Of a DNA stretch of 64,000 nucleotides, positions 50,467-62,431 are shown one piece after another (positions within the stretch are counted from its first letter, which is position 1; every line of letters begins with the position of its first letter). The DNA lies in NCBI GenBank assembly GCA_024734555.1, contig JANPWX010000480.1, positions 3,953,707-4,017,706 of the forward strand. The letters are read 5' to 3'. Source of the stretch: Trochalopteron elliotii (Eukaryota > Chordata > Aves > Passeriformes > Leiothrichidae). Both the position numbers and the translations under genes were made by a program. The notes below the pieces were generated by a model, which saw nothing but the letters and a program-made list of their open reading frames with translations, searched no databases and was not told the DNA's origin.

Positions 50467-51414
50467 CAGTGAGAAAATTACAGAAGTTCACCTTGATCCC
50501 CTTCGTCAGGAATTCTCTCCCCAGCTGGCAGTGCAGTCAGTGTTTACAGGTGCAATTTGACAGTGAAAATATGAACTCCCCCTGCTTGGGTGGATTAAAT
50601 CAGGCAGGAGCAGAGCTGCCCTGAGGGACCCAGAACATCCCCAGGAATATCTGTGGAGTCCTTGGGTCACTCTTAAGACACCATCCAGAAGCTGCACCAC
50701 ATTTAGTTCAAAAGTCATTGTAAAGAGAAGAAGAAAAGGGCCCTGACTGAACTTGTTTCCTTGGTTTAGCACAGAATATTAACTTTTGGGTAAAAATATT
50801 GTCATGGCTCTATTTTTGTACAGAGTTTTAGGCATTCAGGTGCTCCCAGTTAAAGTGAATTACCCATTTAAAAATAAACCATGGCACACAGCCGTGGGAG
50901 ACAGATTATGAGATATAAGTAGCTTAATTTTGCTCTTGTCTGGTTTTAGAATTACGAACAAGTATCCTGGTTAGCTGTAAATGTAATTTTTTTCCCCCTA
51001 AAATGGAACAGAGTTTTATATCTATTCAATGCAACTCAAGCCTAGGTGCCCCAAATAATTTATCTTTGTACTGGCTTTGAACTCTCCAGAGATTTCAGCA
51101 AAAAAAAGAAAAACTACTAAAAAGAAATCCATAAAGAAATTTGTGATTGCATCAAACATGGCAGGAGGATTAATACTTGAAACTGATCTGATAAGAGGAA
51201 AAAAGGGAAACACCTGTAGCAGCTGAATTAAAGGTCTGAGGAGTGATGAAAATTAGAACAGAAAGAAGATGGCAGTATTCAAACTGAACTCAAAGTTGAG
51301 AGAAAATCTAATCTGCAACACAACAACAAATCTTGTTGTCCCATAACCCAGGACAGGATTCCTCAGCAATAAGTGCAGACAGAAATCAGGTGGGAATTGA
51401 AACCTCTCTGGGAA
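50467..51414. other. Gene-free spacer between two LTRs
   Basis: No gene is recognised. Frames are under 90 codons. Confidence 0.6.
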
Positions 51415-51862
51415 TGATGCCTTGGGAAGGCTGACCTGGAACAGAGACTGCACAGAGCCAGAGCATAAAGTAGATATTTATTAAAAGACCTTTAAGGATC
51501 CACCTTGGGCAGGACAAGAGCCTGGCCAGGGCTACACCCAAGGTGGACCCAAAATGGTCACAAAATGGACAAACAGTCACAAGGTCTCACACTTTGATAA
51601 GTTTTGGTCCATTTGCATCTTGGGGTTTAATTGTCCAGTTACAGCTCCAGGTGATGAGGTCCCATCCCTCTTGTTTTCTCTCTTCAGCCCACCCTTGTTT
51701 GTGCTTTTGGGCCTGAAAATTGTCCTTGGTGTGCATTTGGGAAAGGATTTGTTTTGTGTCCCTGCTGTGTGCAGAGCTGAGTGACACTGAGTGTGAGCTC
51801 AGAGCTGCACCCCTGGGCAGCACAGAGCCTGAAATACATGAAAACCAAAACTTCAGGCATCA
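51415..51862 (-). mobile_element. Solo LTR, family B copy 2
   Basis: This LTR of about 448 bp is on the minus strand. In sense it starts TGATGCCTGAAGTTTTGG and ends CCCAAGGCATCA, and the ends share the inverted TGATGCCT / AGGCATCA pair. The polyadenylation signal is plus-strand TTTATT at 51477-51482. Its 3' part matches the split family B copy at 27.7-28.2 kb along the whole alignable length. I could not see a convincing target-site duplication (left flank CTGGGAA, right flank AGAACAT), so one flank may have been altered or the element may derive from recombination between copies. Four overlapping open frames (51554-51956) are products of the LTR sequence, not genes. Confidence 0.82.
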
Positions 51863-53684
51863 AGAACATCACAAAGAAAGCTTTGGATCCGGAAAAGGGT
51901 CAGCAAAGTTGGTGACACACTGTCCCTTGATAGCCTCGGAAAAATATTTTCTGTAATAGATATTGGAAAAGTTGTATTGAAAGTTACAAAATATTCTTTG
52001 GTCACATATTTAAAATCATCTTTCATGGCTGGATCTTTCTGACAATTTCGAATATATTTTGTTTTCATATAAAACTTCATTTCATGACAAGAAAATTCTC
52101 CCCTATACCCTCATGCTCTCCCAAAATTATGGAAACAAATATAAATTAAAAGAGATGATTTCAATTCTGCAAGACTTTTCATTCTCTCCACACACAATAA
52201 CAAGTTCTAATTCATATTCAGTGCTCTTTATGTGATTTGGAAAAAAAAAAACCCAAAGAAAAACAAACCAAAAGATTTCATGTCTGTCATATCTTCTGGA
52301 GCCTTTCTTTGTAGCAGCATTCATTATTGCTCAAGTCAGTGTAAGGAACAGATAATACGTGTTTTGTTCTTTTGACAACTATTAATTTCATTGAAAGCAT
52401 GGATGTGTAGGCCTGTGTAGAAACATGATTTAGGGAAGAAGTGTTTAGATCAAATCTCCTTTTAAACAGGTTGACTGACATGGCAGTATGCCATGGGACT
52501 GTTTTGCAAATTATAACTTGCATCCAATTAGAAGGAAAAAGTAGAAATAGTTTGTGTTTTCTTTGAGGCAAAAGAGTTTCCTCCTCTGAAGAGATTTGTT
52601 GTAAATGCCAGAGGTAGGACAAATATGTATTTGGAAAAAAGAAATAAATTTGAATTTAATTTATTACTTGCAAGATGCAGAGTGCTTTCTGCTCTGCCTT
52701 GAGGAGTGGCTGCACCTGATCCTCACACAGCTCCCAGTGAACAACCACAGCTCGTGTCCTCTGGGGCAGGATCTGGAGGGTTCCAGAGTAAAATACCAAA
52801 TTTTCCAATTCCCAGCTACATCCATGGGAGCACCAAGCTTCTCTGGGTGTGACAACCAAAACTCCCTCTGGCTGCAGACTGGGTGCAAGGTTTAATGCCT
52901 GCTTTAAAAGTTATTTTCCCCACATCTAATTTAGAGACAATTAAATCACTTCACAACTCACTCCAGGGTTTGTTTATTTTTATTTTTTTATAGTAGCCAT
53001 CCTATAAGCAGCTTTATTACTATGTGGATCCCATTACAGTGCTATTAATTAGAAAACCACAGTTTATGTGTCAGTGTAGCAGTGAAGAGTAAACAAACTC
53101 AACCCCTCTTTTTTGCCCAGTATAATGATGATTAATCTGTTTTTACCTGGATTCCTTTCCATACCACAACCAAAGTTTTGACAAGGAAATGCTTTACAGA
53201 TTCTCTTACCTGGAAGTTTTTAAGTCAAATTGCCTGAAACTTATATGTGTATATCATAACATGTAAAAAAGCCTTAACAGCTCCATTTAAGCAGAAAAAT
53301 AGGTATATATTTCCTACTGGAATCAGAACGAGAATTGATCTTAGCAGTTTATCAAAATCTGTATTTACCAGAGCTCTCTTATTACCCAAATGTCTTTAAA
53401 AAAAATAGGTTTATTAATGTTCTTCAGGTATGTTGGCTGCTAATCTGGAGGTGGGGCTGGAGTCTCTGCACCATGACAATTTCCATAAGCACTTGAGAAT
53501 GTTCTTGCTTAAAACACTTTCAACCCCCCGCCTGCAAAATAAGCAGCAGTGACTTTTAAAGCTTTTTTTTTTTTTTAAACCATACAGCTATATATTTAGA
53601 AGGAAAAAAAGCAAACCTTCTTCACCTGCCACTCACACGAGCCTCTTACCACTTTGATGCTCTCCAACAATTCTCACGCTGATT
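51863..53684. other. Gene-free stretch
   Basis: No gene is recognised. An overlapping plus/minus frame pair at 52.6-52.9 kb encodes no known domain and is not supported as coding. Confidence 0.6.
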
Positions 53685-53690
53685 ATATCC

Positions 53691-53993
53691 TGTTGCAATA
53701 GGACACAAAATAAAGATGTTTGACTCCAGTCAGGAGGCAGTAGAAATCAGAAGGTTTTATTTACAATTCATTCAGCCTTTTTATAACACGCTGTGCTAAA
53801 AGGCACGTTATTGGTCCATAGGGCTGACACCTCTCCCATTAGCTGAGTGACAGAAATAGCAAACAACACCTGTTGCTATATATAAAAAAAATTGTTTGCA
53901 CAAAGTTACTTAAAAAAAAAACCAAACCCTGTTAAAAAGTTTCCCTTAAAAAAACCTCAGCAATTTTCAGGTTCAAAAAATATTGAGCCCACA
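53691..53993 (-). mobile_element. Solo LTR, family C copy 1
   Basis: This 303 bp LTR is on the minus strand. In sense it starts TGTGGGCTCAATA and ends TGCAACA. The flanking hexamer ATATCC is identical on both sides (53685-53690 and 53994-53999). In sense, a TTATAAAAAGG TATA box precedes the polyadenylation signal (plus-strand TTTATT, 53757-53762), with about 65 bp of U5 after it. U3 contains an ATTGG (CCAAT) motif at about 53810. It matches the copy at 62432-62731 end to end. Confidence 0.92.
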
Positions 53994-54169
53994 ATATCCT
54001 ATTTTCTTCAGACAGTGAAAGTTCCCATCCCTTTTCCATCCTCCCATTCCCAGTTGGATTCTCTGAGCACAGCTCCACATCAGGTCCTCACAGACCCCTT
54101 TTTCCTCTGCCTCCTGCCCCTGCCTCACTCCCCACAGCTCCTGTGCCCTTCTCTCCTCTGCTCTGGGTC

Positions 54170-54440
54170 TGTAGTCCTGGTTCCATGCCTGAGATGTTTT
54201 GGTTTTCTGAAATTCTTTTCCCAGGGAATTTTTCTGTAAATAAAATAAATGTTTTTATAACTGTAACTTTGTTATTGATTCCTTTCCCTAGGAGGGACTT
54301 CTTCTTGATGTCCCTCTGCTCTGACCAATGTGAGTGAAGAGGTTTGTCTTTGTGTCACCAATCCAATTGGTCTGTGTAAAATAGTATAAAAGGGAGACAC
54401 ATCCCAAAAACAAAGGAGTCATTTTCAGCCTTCAGCATCA
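54170..54440 (+). mobile_element. Solo LTR, family A copy 5, internally deleted
   Basis: This 271 bp LTR is on the plus strand, starting TGTAGTCCTGG and ending CAGCATCA. TGGGTC flanks it perfectly (54164-54169 and 54441-54446). It is 34 bp shorter than its relatives: the U5 segment between CAGCCTTC and AGCATCA is missing, while the terminal bases and the target-site duplication are intact. TATAAAA is present (54385-54391), but the polyadenylation signal is changed to AACAAA (54409-54414). It lies only 176 bp from the family C LTR at 53.7 kb. Confidence 0.93.
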
Positions 54441-54446
54441 TGGGTC

Positions 54447-56751
54447 CATCCCCAATTTCTCCCCCCCACTTTCACCCTTTAATAACCAGCAAAATTTTTC
54501 GAACAATTTTCAAACAAGTAGTCCCAGAACTAACAACATGTTAGGGGTTTGTCTCTCATGGCTGAATGAATTTTAAACTGAATTTACTATGGCTGAAATA
54601 TGAGTATACCCCTTGTGAGACACTAGAAACTCTACCCAGGGAGAAACACCACCTGAGTGGTATTTAGATAAATAGAAAGGACATAATTTTGTTCTTTTAG
54701 AATAAAAAAAAAAATAGCTAGCACACACTGTGATTCCTTAATTAATATACAGCATTTAAAATGCTTATATATCACAAATATTTTCAAGTGCATGATAAAT
54801 AAGTCCAGTAAAGTTTAAGCAAAGAGAACAGTTAGGCATTGGAAAATATTTGTCTATTTCTCCTAATTAAATAACACTGTTGGAGGCTTGAGTTCAAAAT
54901 GTACTTGAGTAAAGGTACATGACAGTCAGGCATATAAATCAGTCTTAAAATATTTAAAAAATAGATTTAATAATAGCAGGGAGATTTTTTTTTTTCTTTT
55001 TTTAAGAGCCAGGTCAGTTACCTTGTTTGCTGGGAAAAAAAAAAAAAGGCATTTTTCTACTAATGAACACCACATTCTCAAAATGGCAAGTAAATGGGTT
55101 TTAAAAGTGTCAAATATGTTTTACCTTATTTGTCAAAGGTATAAATATTCTGCCTGGGAATTATGAAACCAAGAAGTCAGAGTTTTCCAGAAGAAATAAA
55201 TATGCAGGCAATTTATCAGTTCCCACAGGAAATTAGTCATAATATTACTTGTAATTTTTCTTCTGTACGTTAATAAGCATGTATGTTAAAAAATATACTT
55301 TATAATTCATGAGATTTGGACATTGAAGACGTCCTGAAATTGGACAAACCATTTTAGGAGCTCATAAATATACATGACTTAAAAAGCCATAAATAGCAAT
55401 ATGCCAATCCAGCTAAGAAATGTGCTACTTTTGTGTTTTTATAATCAGGCATTGAAATAAGATCAGCCAACCACTGGTGGCTGATGGAAAATGGGATGTG
55501 GAGACACATCCTTGAGTATCAGAGATGATGGCTAATGTGCAATGTTAACCATTGCTCTGATTCATTGCCTCTTAAAATCACAATAATAATCCAGGCTCTA
55601 GATAAAGGTCCAAATTGGATCTTCTGTGATGTTTATTTTTGGGGGAAAAAAAGGCACAAAAGGGAAAAAAGTAGGGTTTAGAGTATTTTTCTTTTGAATC
55701 TCTTCCTGATGAGACACAACACCAGAGCTTGCAGCAAGAACATTTTTGCTTCTCGCAAAAAAGTGTCGAAGGCAGAACCAGGACCATGGGAAGACTTTGA
55801 GAGGACCCTGCACCCAGGAATGTTCTGAGGTGTCTGGCACTGAGGTCAGCACATCCAGCATGCTGGAAGGCTTCAGTTCCAGACTTTCCTCTAAATTTGG
55901 GAATTAAATTTGGGAATTTGGGAATAAAGCAGGAAGCTGTGCTGCATTTCCCGTGCCAGGTGAGCAGCCCATGGTCCTGCTGCCTGGGCTCTGCTCTCTG
56001 TCTTTCTCACTATTCCTCTCTGTGGAACTTATGGTGAAACTAATATACTGCCACAAGAGCTTTTCAGTTTAAATGGATTTTTGCTTTTAGATGAAAAGCC
56101 ACAGAGGGTGGGAAAAAAAAATAAAACTGAATACCACCTTGTTCTAAAAACCAGGAGATGCTGCCCATTACTCAGGGTTTACAATGCCTGACTTCTGTGG
56201 GGGATGGAAAAATGAGCACCTGGAGCATTTTACTGTTTCCATATTTCTCAGGGAAAGAGAAGTTTATTCCCCACAGCAGCAGCATCCTCTGCTCCATTTA
56301 GGTAAGGAGCTAAGGAGGGATGGAAAAGGCAAATGGTGCAGACAGACAAGAAAGAACTCTTATTATTCTGGTTCTGTCACAGACACAGGAAAGTTGTGAG
56401 GGACCAGCTCATCAAAAAGAAAGATTTCCACCCACACTGCTGCCCACAGGTCAGCCCAGTGAGCTCACAGCAGGGTCTGTGAGATGGAAAATTGCACAGG
56501 GACAGTGCTGGGAGAGGGAGGGAGGCTCTGAAGAGGAACTGCTCAGTGTGTGGGTGACACTGGGGGTGCTCCCAGCACACACAGGTTCTGATGGTCACAG
56601 CCTGGGGGGTTTGGGTCTGGTCACTGCTGACCTTTGCCATGATGTTGGGAACCTCTTTGGCTAAAGTCTCCTGCAGCTTCACAGAGCCCTGAGGAGGGAT
56701 AACTGCTGTGAGCCCTGGGGTTCTTGTAACTCCATGATGCAAACTGGCTTA
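54447..56751. other. Gene-free stretch
   Basis: No gene is recognised. It contains a T run at about 54.99 kb and an A run at about 55.04 kb. A patch at 56.4-56.7 kb is GC-richer than its surroundings. It has overlapping frames on both strands (plus 56320-56664, minus 56377-56742), but neither has a domain I know. Confidence 0.55.
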
Positions 56752-56757
56752 GGGGAG

Positions 56758-57061
56758 TGTAGCTCTGCTTCCATGCCTGAGGTGTTTTGGTTTTCTGAAA
56801 TTCTTTTCCCAGGGAATTTTCTGTAAATGAAATAAATGTTTTTGTAACTGTAACTTTGTTATTCATTCCTTTCCCTAGGAGGGACTTCTTCTTGATGTTC
56901 CCCTGCTCTGACCAATGTGAGTGAAGAGGTTTGTCTTTGTGTCACCAATCAAATTGGTCTGTGTGAAATAGTATAAAAGGGAGACACATCCCAAAAATAA
57001 AGGAGTCATTTTCAGCCTTCTGAAGTCAGAATCTGTGTCATTGTGGTGTAAAACAGCATCA
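56758..57061 (+). mobile_element. Solo LTR, family A copy 6
   Basis: This 304 bp LTR is on the plus strand, starting TGTAGCTCTGC and ending ACAGCATCA. GGGGAG flanks it perfectly (56752-56757 and 57062-57067). TATAAAA (56972-56978), AATAAA (56996-57001), and the CCAAT boxes with the ACCAAT...ATTGGT inverted pair are all intact. It is the best-preserved promoter-to-polyadenylation block of the family here. A minus-strand 144-codon frame reading into it is a by-product. Confidence 0.93.
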
Positions 57062-57067
57062 GGGGAG

Positions 57068-59318
57068 CTTTTCCTGAATGGATAAACCAACAGGGACATT
57101 ATATTTACACTCTGGGAAAGTGCCTCGTGCTTTCCTGAGGAGCTGAGGTTGAGTATCTTGGTATCTAAATAGTGTCTGCAGGCTGGCTGCCATTTCTGAA
57201 GGAGTGTCAGACAGGGAGGGATCACACAGTTGAATTTCTGAGACTCGGAGGAAAAAAACAAATAAAAGAATAACGTAAAGGGAAGTAGTAGCAGGAACTG
57301 TGTTATCACATGGCATTTTGAAAGTGAAGCTTCAAATCAACAGTCTGACTAATGCATGAGTCATTATTCGTATTTAAAATAATTGCTAAAAAAAAGCCCC
57401 CAAACAAAACAAACAAGTCATGTGGAATTTTAGTAATACATGCATACATGTTTTCTGTACAAACTAAAAGTCCCCCATTCTTAAGCCTCAAAAACTGACT
57501 TTTGATCAAAAAGCAGACAATAAATGACCCATCTATGTAATTCAACTGTCATTTTATAGCTTGTACCCAAATTTAGATCTTGTGTATAGATTTATCCTTC
57601 TGCTACTGCATCCTAATATCACAACCAATCCCTCAGCAAAGACAGCTCAGACACTCCTGCAAACAGCCAGCTGAATTAAACCTTAGAAGTCCTAACCTCA
57701 AAGCTTAATTGATTACAGTGAAGATTAAAGCAGACATATTCCAACTCCAAGATTTATTGGCTACTGTACCAGCAAGAGCTTTCTATCCCACCAGGGTCAA
57801 TATAGACTTTTTTATTCTTGCAAACAGGAAACACAATATAATTGCACTTCAGAGTTAGATGGATATCAGCAAAGAAAGGACTATGGATGTGCATAGGCAG
57901 CAGAAAATATTATAGGTCCAAAAATTAAACAATGAATTGAAAGCATTACAGAAAAATTATCTGAGATCCATAAATTGTTTTGGATTTAGAGCAATCACAC
58001 CAATGGGTGAGAAATAACATCAGAGAATTTAAATTGCTTTGTTGTTCGGATACTGCTTAAAATAGCATCCATTTAAATATTAAAGAAAATAATAATTTGT
58101 CACATTATAAATAATTATGATGGCTTTTAGAAACCAGAGAAATGTTTAGAAGCTTTATGGTACCTGAACCTTGCTACAATGCTTTGACAACCAAAAAGCA
58201 ACCTTATCAGCTGGGAAAATTCTTTCCAGAAAAACCCACCTGAAAGCAGTTTTGCAGAAGCAGATTACTAAGTTATTTTTTGCCAGTCTGTCATAGGCTC
58301 ACAGCACCTTCATCTGCTTCCTGGGTCTTTGCAGAGTGTGACTGCAGAAAATACCTGTGCAAAATTCAAGAATTATTGGCTGTGTTTTGAATACATCAAT
58401 GTGCACGTGTAAAAAACTCTGTCAGCAGGGTCAGGTTGGTTATTTACCAGAGTAGGAGCAGTAGAGGAGGAAAAAAAGACCCTTAAGTGCCCATCTGACT
58501 GAAAACACATTACTGTGATAAGATGGATGAAATTTGAAGATGTCAGATTGCCTGAAACCACAAAAAAAGAAAGGAAAAAAAGGAGGGGGGGGCGGGGTTG
58601 GGAGAGAACTATATAAAAAAAATAATCTCTAGAACCCAGTCTTTTAAAGCAGCCACAGGGTGAAAGATTGATATCATCTCAGAGAATGACACCAGAAGAC
58701 GAAAATGGTTTCAGAAAAGAGCAGGTATCTACAGATAGAAGTGGATGTCCCTAATCCAGAACAGTCACATGCAGGACAGGAATATTCTGTCCAAAGTACA
58801 TTTTAATGATGAGGAAACTCATTCTGAAAATTGCATGCAAGTCTGTTTATAGTTTCATCCATCTCCCTATTTCTCTGTAGCTAATTAATACAAAGAACAG
58901 TCAATTTTCTATCTTTTTATTTTCCTTTTTTTTTGTCTCGTTTTATCCTCACAGATATGTTATTGCATTTTCTAGGTGGCCTGTGAGAGACAGATTGTTA
59001 GCACCCATGGGAGTGTGGAGACTGAAAGTCCTCCAGGGAACCTGCACCAGGTCATAATTCTGTGCCAAAAGTGTGGAGGAGGAGCCACGAGAAACGGAAT
59101 AGTCTCACACAGGAAAAAAATCTGAAATTAAAGAGGTCGAGTAGTCTGGGCTCTCAAACCTGCACATTCCTGAGTGTTCAGCTCCCATTCTGCATTTCAC
59201 TGCAGTGTTAGAGATGAGGACACAATCCATCTGAGCATGACAACCCAAACCCAGGGGGTTCTGGGGGGAGGACAGCAGAGTGGCCCCAATTTCCATCAGG
59301 TGCCACAAGAACAGAGCA
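57068..59318. other. Gene-free stretch
   Basis: No gene is recognised. It is very AT-rich around 57.9-58.1 kb, with a purine-rich patch and G run at about 58.56-58.60 kb. Confidence 0.6.
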
Positions 59319-59324
59319 GGGAAC

Positions 59325-59629
59325 TGATGCTGTTTTGCACCACAATGACACTGACTCTGAGATTCAGAAGGCTGAAAATCACTCCTTTATTTTTGGGATG
59401 TGTCTCCCTTTTATACTATTTTACACAGACCAATTGGATTGGTGACACAAAGACAAACCTCTTCAATCACATTGGTCAGAGCAGAGGGACATCAAGAAGA
59501 AGTCCCTCCTAGGAAAAGGAATGAATAACAAAATTACAGTTACAAAAACACTTCTCCTGTTTACAGAAAATTCCCTGGGCAAAGAATTTCAGAAAACCAA
59601 AACATGTCAGGCATGAAACCAGAGCTACA
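59325..59629 (-). mobile_element. Solo LTR, family A copy 7
   Basis: This 305 bp LTR is on the minus strand, with sense start TGTAGCTCTGG and sense end CAGCATCA. GGGAAC flanks it perfectly (59319-59324 and 59630-59635). The polyadenylation signal (plus-strand TTTATT, 59386-59391) and TATA box (plus-strand TTTTATA, 59409-59415) are intact. A plus-strand 112-codon frame (59174-59512) runs into it and is not a gene. It faces copy 6 head to head at about 2.3 kb, but the two have different target-site duplications and so are separate insertions. Confidence 0.93.
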
Positions 59630-59635
59630 GGGAAC

Positions 59636-62425
59636 CTCACCCTGCACACAGAAATCTGGGGTTACTCTGGGATCTGGGTTTGCTGTTCCCCTCAGTTATG
59701 CAGGAAGGAGAAGAGCTCCTCATTAACTCTCAGATTTTACTGCTTCTGCAGACCAAACACAGTGTGACAAAGCCTGCAGGCATCACAGAAAGTGATGAAA
59801 TTAGGAGCAACTACTGAACTTTTTTTTTTTTTTAAATTTTGTGAGACATTTAGATTCTAATGTGTGATATTTAGTGATCAGTTCTTAAAATTCATACATC
59901 CTTTTCCCCTGCACTTTTTGTTTGTTTGTTTGGGTTTGATTTATTATTTATTTTTAGAAATCTACTTTCTTTTACTGTTTTCCCACTAAAGATTTTCCTT
60001 TCATTGCTGTTGGGTACATGTGGTATAAGAACAAAGGTTATAAACTCTGATTACATTATTTGCAGTACCACAATCCCCACAAAACAACTCCAGTCCCTGT
60101 CCAGAGGTAATATTATAAGTTCAGTGAATGATAACAACCTAAATATAAACAACGCTTCCGTAATAATTGCTTATGTTTTCTAAATTAAATTTACTCAAGC
60201 ATACACTTCCTTGTAGGTAGTTTTCAGCTGAACCTCTCTGCCAGGAGTGTGTCCACCAGGAAACTGAATGGCTCAGAAGAGGTGAATGATTCAGATGCAG
60301 CATCAGGAACAACACGATCCCAATGCATTTAGTCATATTTCACTGCCTCCCACATAAGTAATTTAATTTATTTGCTATGCTCTCAATCCACTTCTCCATT
60401 ATTACCAAAAAGAACTGAGGCTTGAAAATCATCTGAGTATCCACGGATACAGAAACACTTTATGACAGGTGAGTGTGCAAAGAGACCTTGTGGGGTGAGG
60501 TTTATTGCAGCCTGCTGTGACCACAAACTCTTTTTTAGCAGCTCTGCTGTCTCCCTCTTTAACCAGTGAGTCTCTCCTCTGAGAGCAAGAAATGCCCTCT
60601 GGCACTGGTTGTGTATTGGGTTTGGATGCATTAAGTCACTCCAACTCCCCTTGGCCAAGATGCTGAATGTAAGTCACACCAGGCACTGAGCCCTTGGTAA
60701 AACTCACTACAACACAGTCCAGGTCCAAAGGCTTTAAATTATTAAATTCATTCTTGGGGACCAGAAATTGTGTGACTTGGGTAAACAAACCTCTTTGTAT
60801 TCCTGGAATTGAAGGCAATCGAATTTCATTTTCTTTTGGAAAGTTTATTTGCTATTAGTGTCACAAATTGGGCATATTATCAAATATTCCTGTGGGACAA
60901 ACAAGACTGGGACTTTGCATATGCAGCACATGCTGCAGAACACAGCAAATTAACCTGGGAGCTCTCTATCCTCCACTGCTCCAGGCTATACTGCAACTGA
61001 AATTCTTAGGGGGATTTGAGGGTCCTGAATGAAAGATTATTTCTCTGTTTAGAATAGGTGTTGCTGACTATCTGAATGTGTTATTGCCAAAAGAATAATG
61101 ATTTCTCCTGTCTATCATTTTGGATTTTTTTTCTCTTTTTTAATGACTACAATAAATTACTTTGACATGCGCCTTAATTATAAAAAGCATTACCAAAGTG
61201 CATGGTGGCATAGAAAATGCAGTTCTTAAAATCACTCTAAGCAGAGAAGGGTCTCAAGAATGTTGGAGGACAGGTCTGCAATTCAAAATGATTTTGACAG
61301 ACTGAGAAAATATTCCAGACCAAAAAAAAAAAAAAATAAGATGCCATTCAATAAAGACAGCTGTAAAGTTTAACACTTGGGCAGGAGGAATAAATTGCAA
61401 AAATAGTGGATAAGGAACAATTCACCAGGCAACAGTGCTGCTAAAAGGCAGCTAGGAACTGGAATGGCTCTCCAACCCCAAGGTATTGAAAATATAAAGG
61501 AGAAGGTTAAAGGAGGATTCCTAAGTGGGAACATTCTCTGTTGGGTACAGCACAATGGCCTCTTCCCCTCACAGAGCAGAGCAGTAACTGTGCCTCACAG
61601 TGAGAACTGCACTTCAAGAAAGAGGAGAATAATGGTCCCCAGTGTAGTTTCCTGATTTCTCAGCAGAGATATTCTCTTTTTAGAAAAAAAAGTCCAGAAT
61701 GTGCACATTTTTCTACAAAATACCATTACTACCTGTGTTTGAGGGTATAAGAAATAATTTACCTTCTGAGTTATTGTTTCACATTTAATACAGAGGTGAC
61801 CAAAAAGAAAAAAAAAACAAACTGAAATCTTTCACCTCAGCCAGGAATTTGACATGTTTTTAATAACACAAAACAACTGGTATTGCAGTATCTGTGCATT
61901 AAAAAAAAAAAAAATCATAAAAAACGGATGTCAAAATTCTGAAATATTTTATTTTTATTTTGCTGACCTGAAATGAAATGTATAATTTCACCTGGCCATT
62001 AGCTGAGTGTGCCAATCTCAGTCCCTTTGCTGCCCAGTGGGAACAACAAAACCACCTCCCTCCTTGGCTAGGTTTCAGTTCCCCTTCCCTATTGTTGGCT
62101 CCAGCACACAAGAACGTGGGTTGGTCAGAAAGAAGCAAATGGTTTTTCTGACAAGAGAATTTTACTGCCATAGACTTTTCCTTAGCAGAAAGGCTGGAGT
62201 TAAAAGAAAACCTATTTAGTGGTGAGAATGGATTTGAAACGTAACCAAAGATCCCCAGATTTTTACCTTTGAGAAATGAAATATTATTCTTCCATCATGA
62301 CTAATGTTACTTAACTCCCAGATCTAGAGGTCTGGCTTTAAATCCTTGTGCAGGCAGAGCATCCCACAGGAAGCTCAGATAACCCAAAACTGCTCAACAC
62401 CCCTTTGTGGAGGAAGATCCTGCTG
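59636..62425. other. Gene-free stretch
   Basis: No gene is recognised. It contains T and A runs at about 59.82, 61.32 and 61.90 kb. Frames are short and overlap on both strands. Confidence 0.6.
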
Positions 62426-62431
62426 CACATC

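Noticed and set aside
51554..51956. Several overlapping open frames of 60-80 codons
   Set aside because: They lie on the family B LTR and reflect its sequence, not a gene.
56320..56742. Overlapping frames on both strands (114 and 121 codons) in a GC-richer patch
   Set aside because: Neither peptide resembles a known family. Stop codons are simply rarer in GC-rich DNA. Kept only as part of the gene-free stretch.
59174..59512. 112-codon frame ending with a peptide that recurs near other LTRs
   Set aside because: The recurring peptide part is translation of the family A LTR in one frame, which explains its appearance at 50273-50491 and 56875-57309 as well.
56758..59629. Family A copies 6 and 7 as an inverted pair from one event
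   Set aside because: Each has a different perfect 6 bp duplication, so they are independent insertions.
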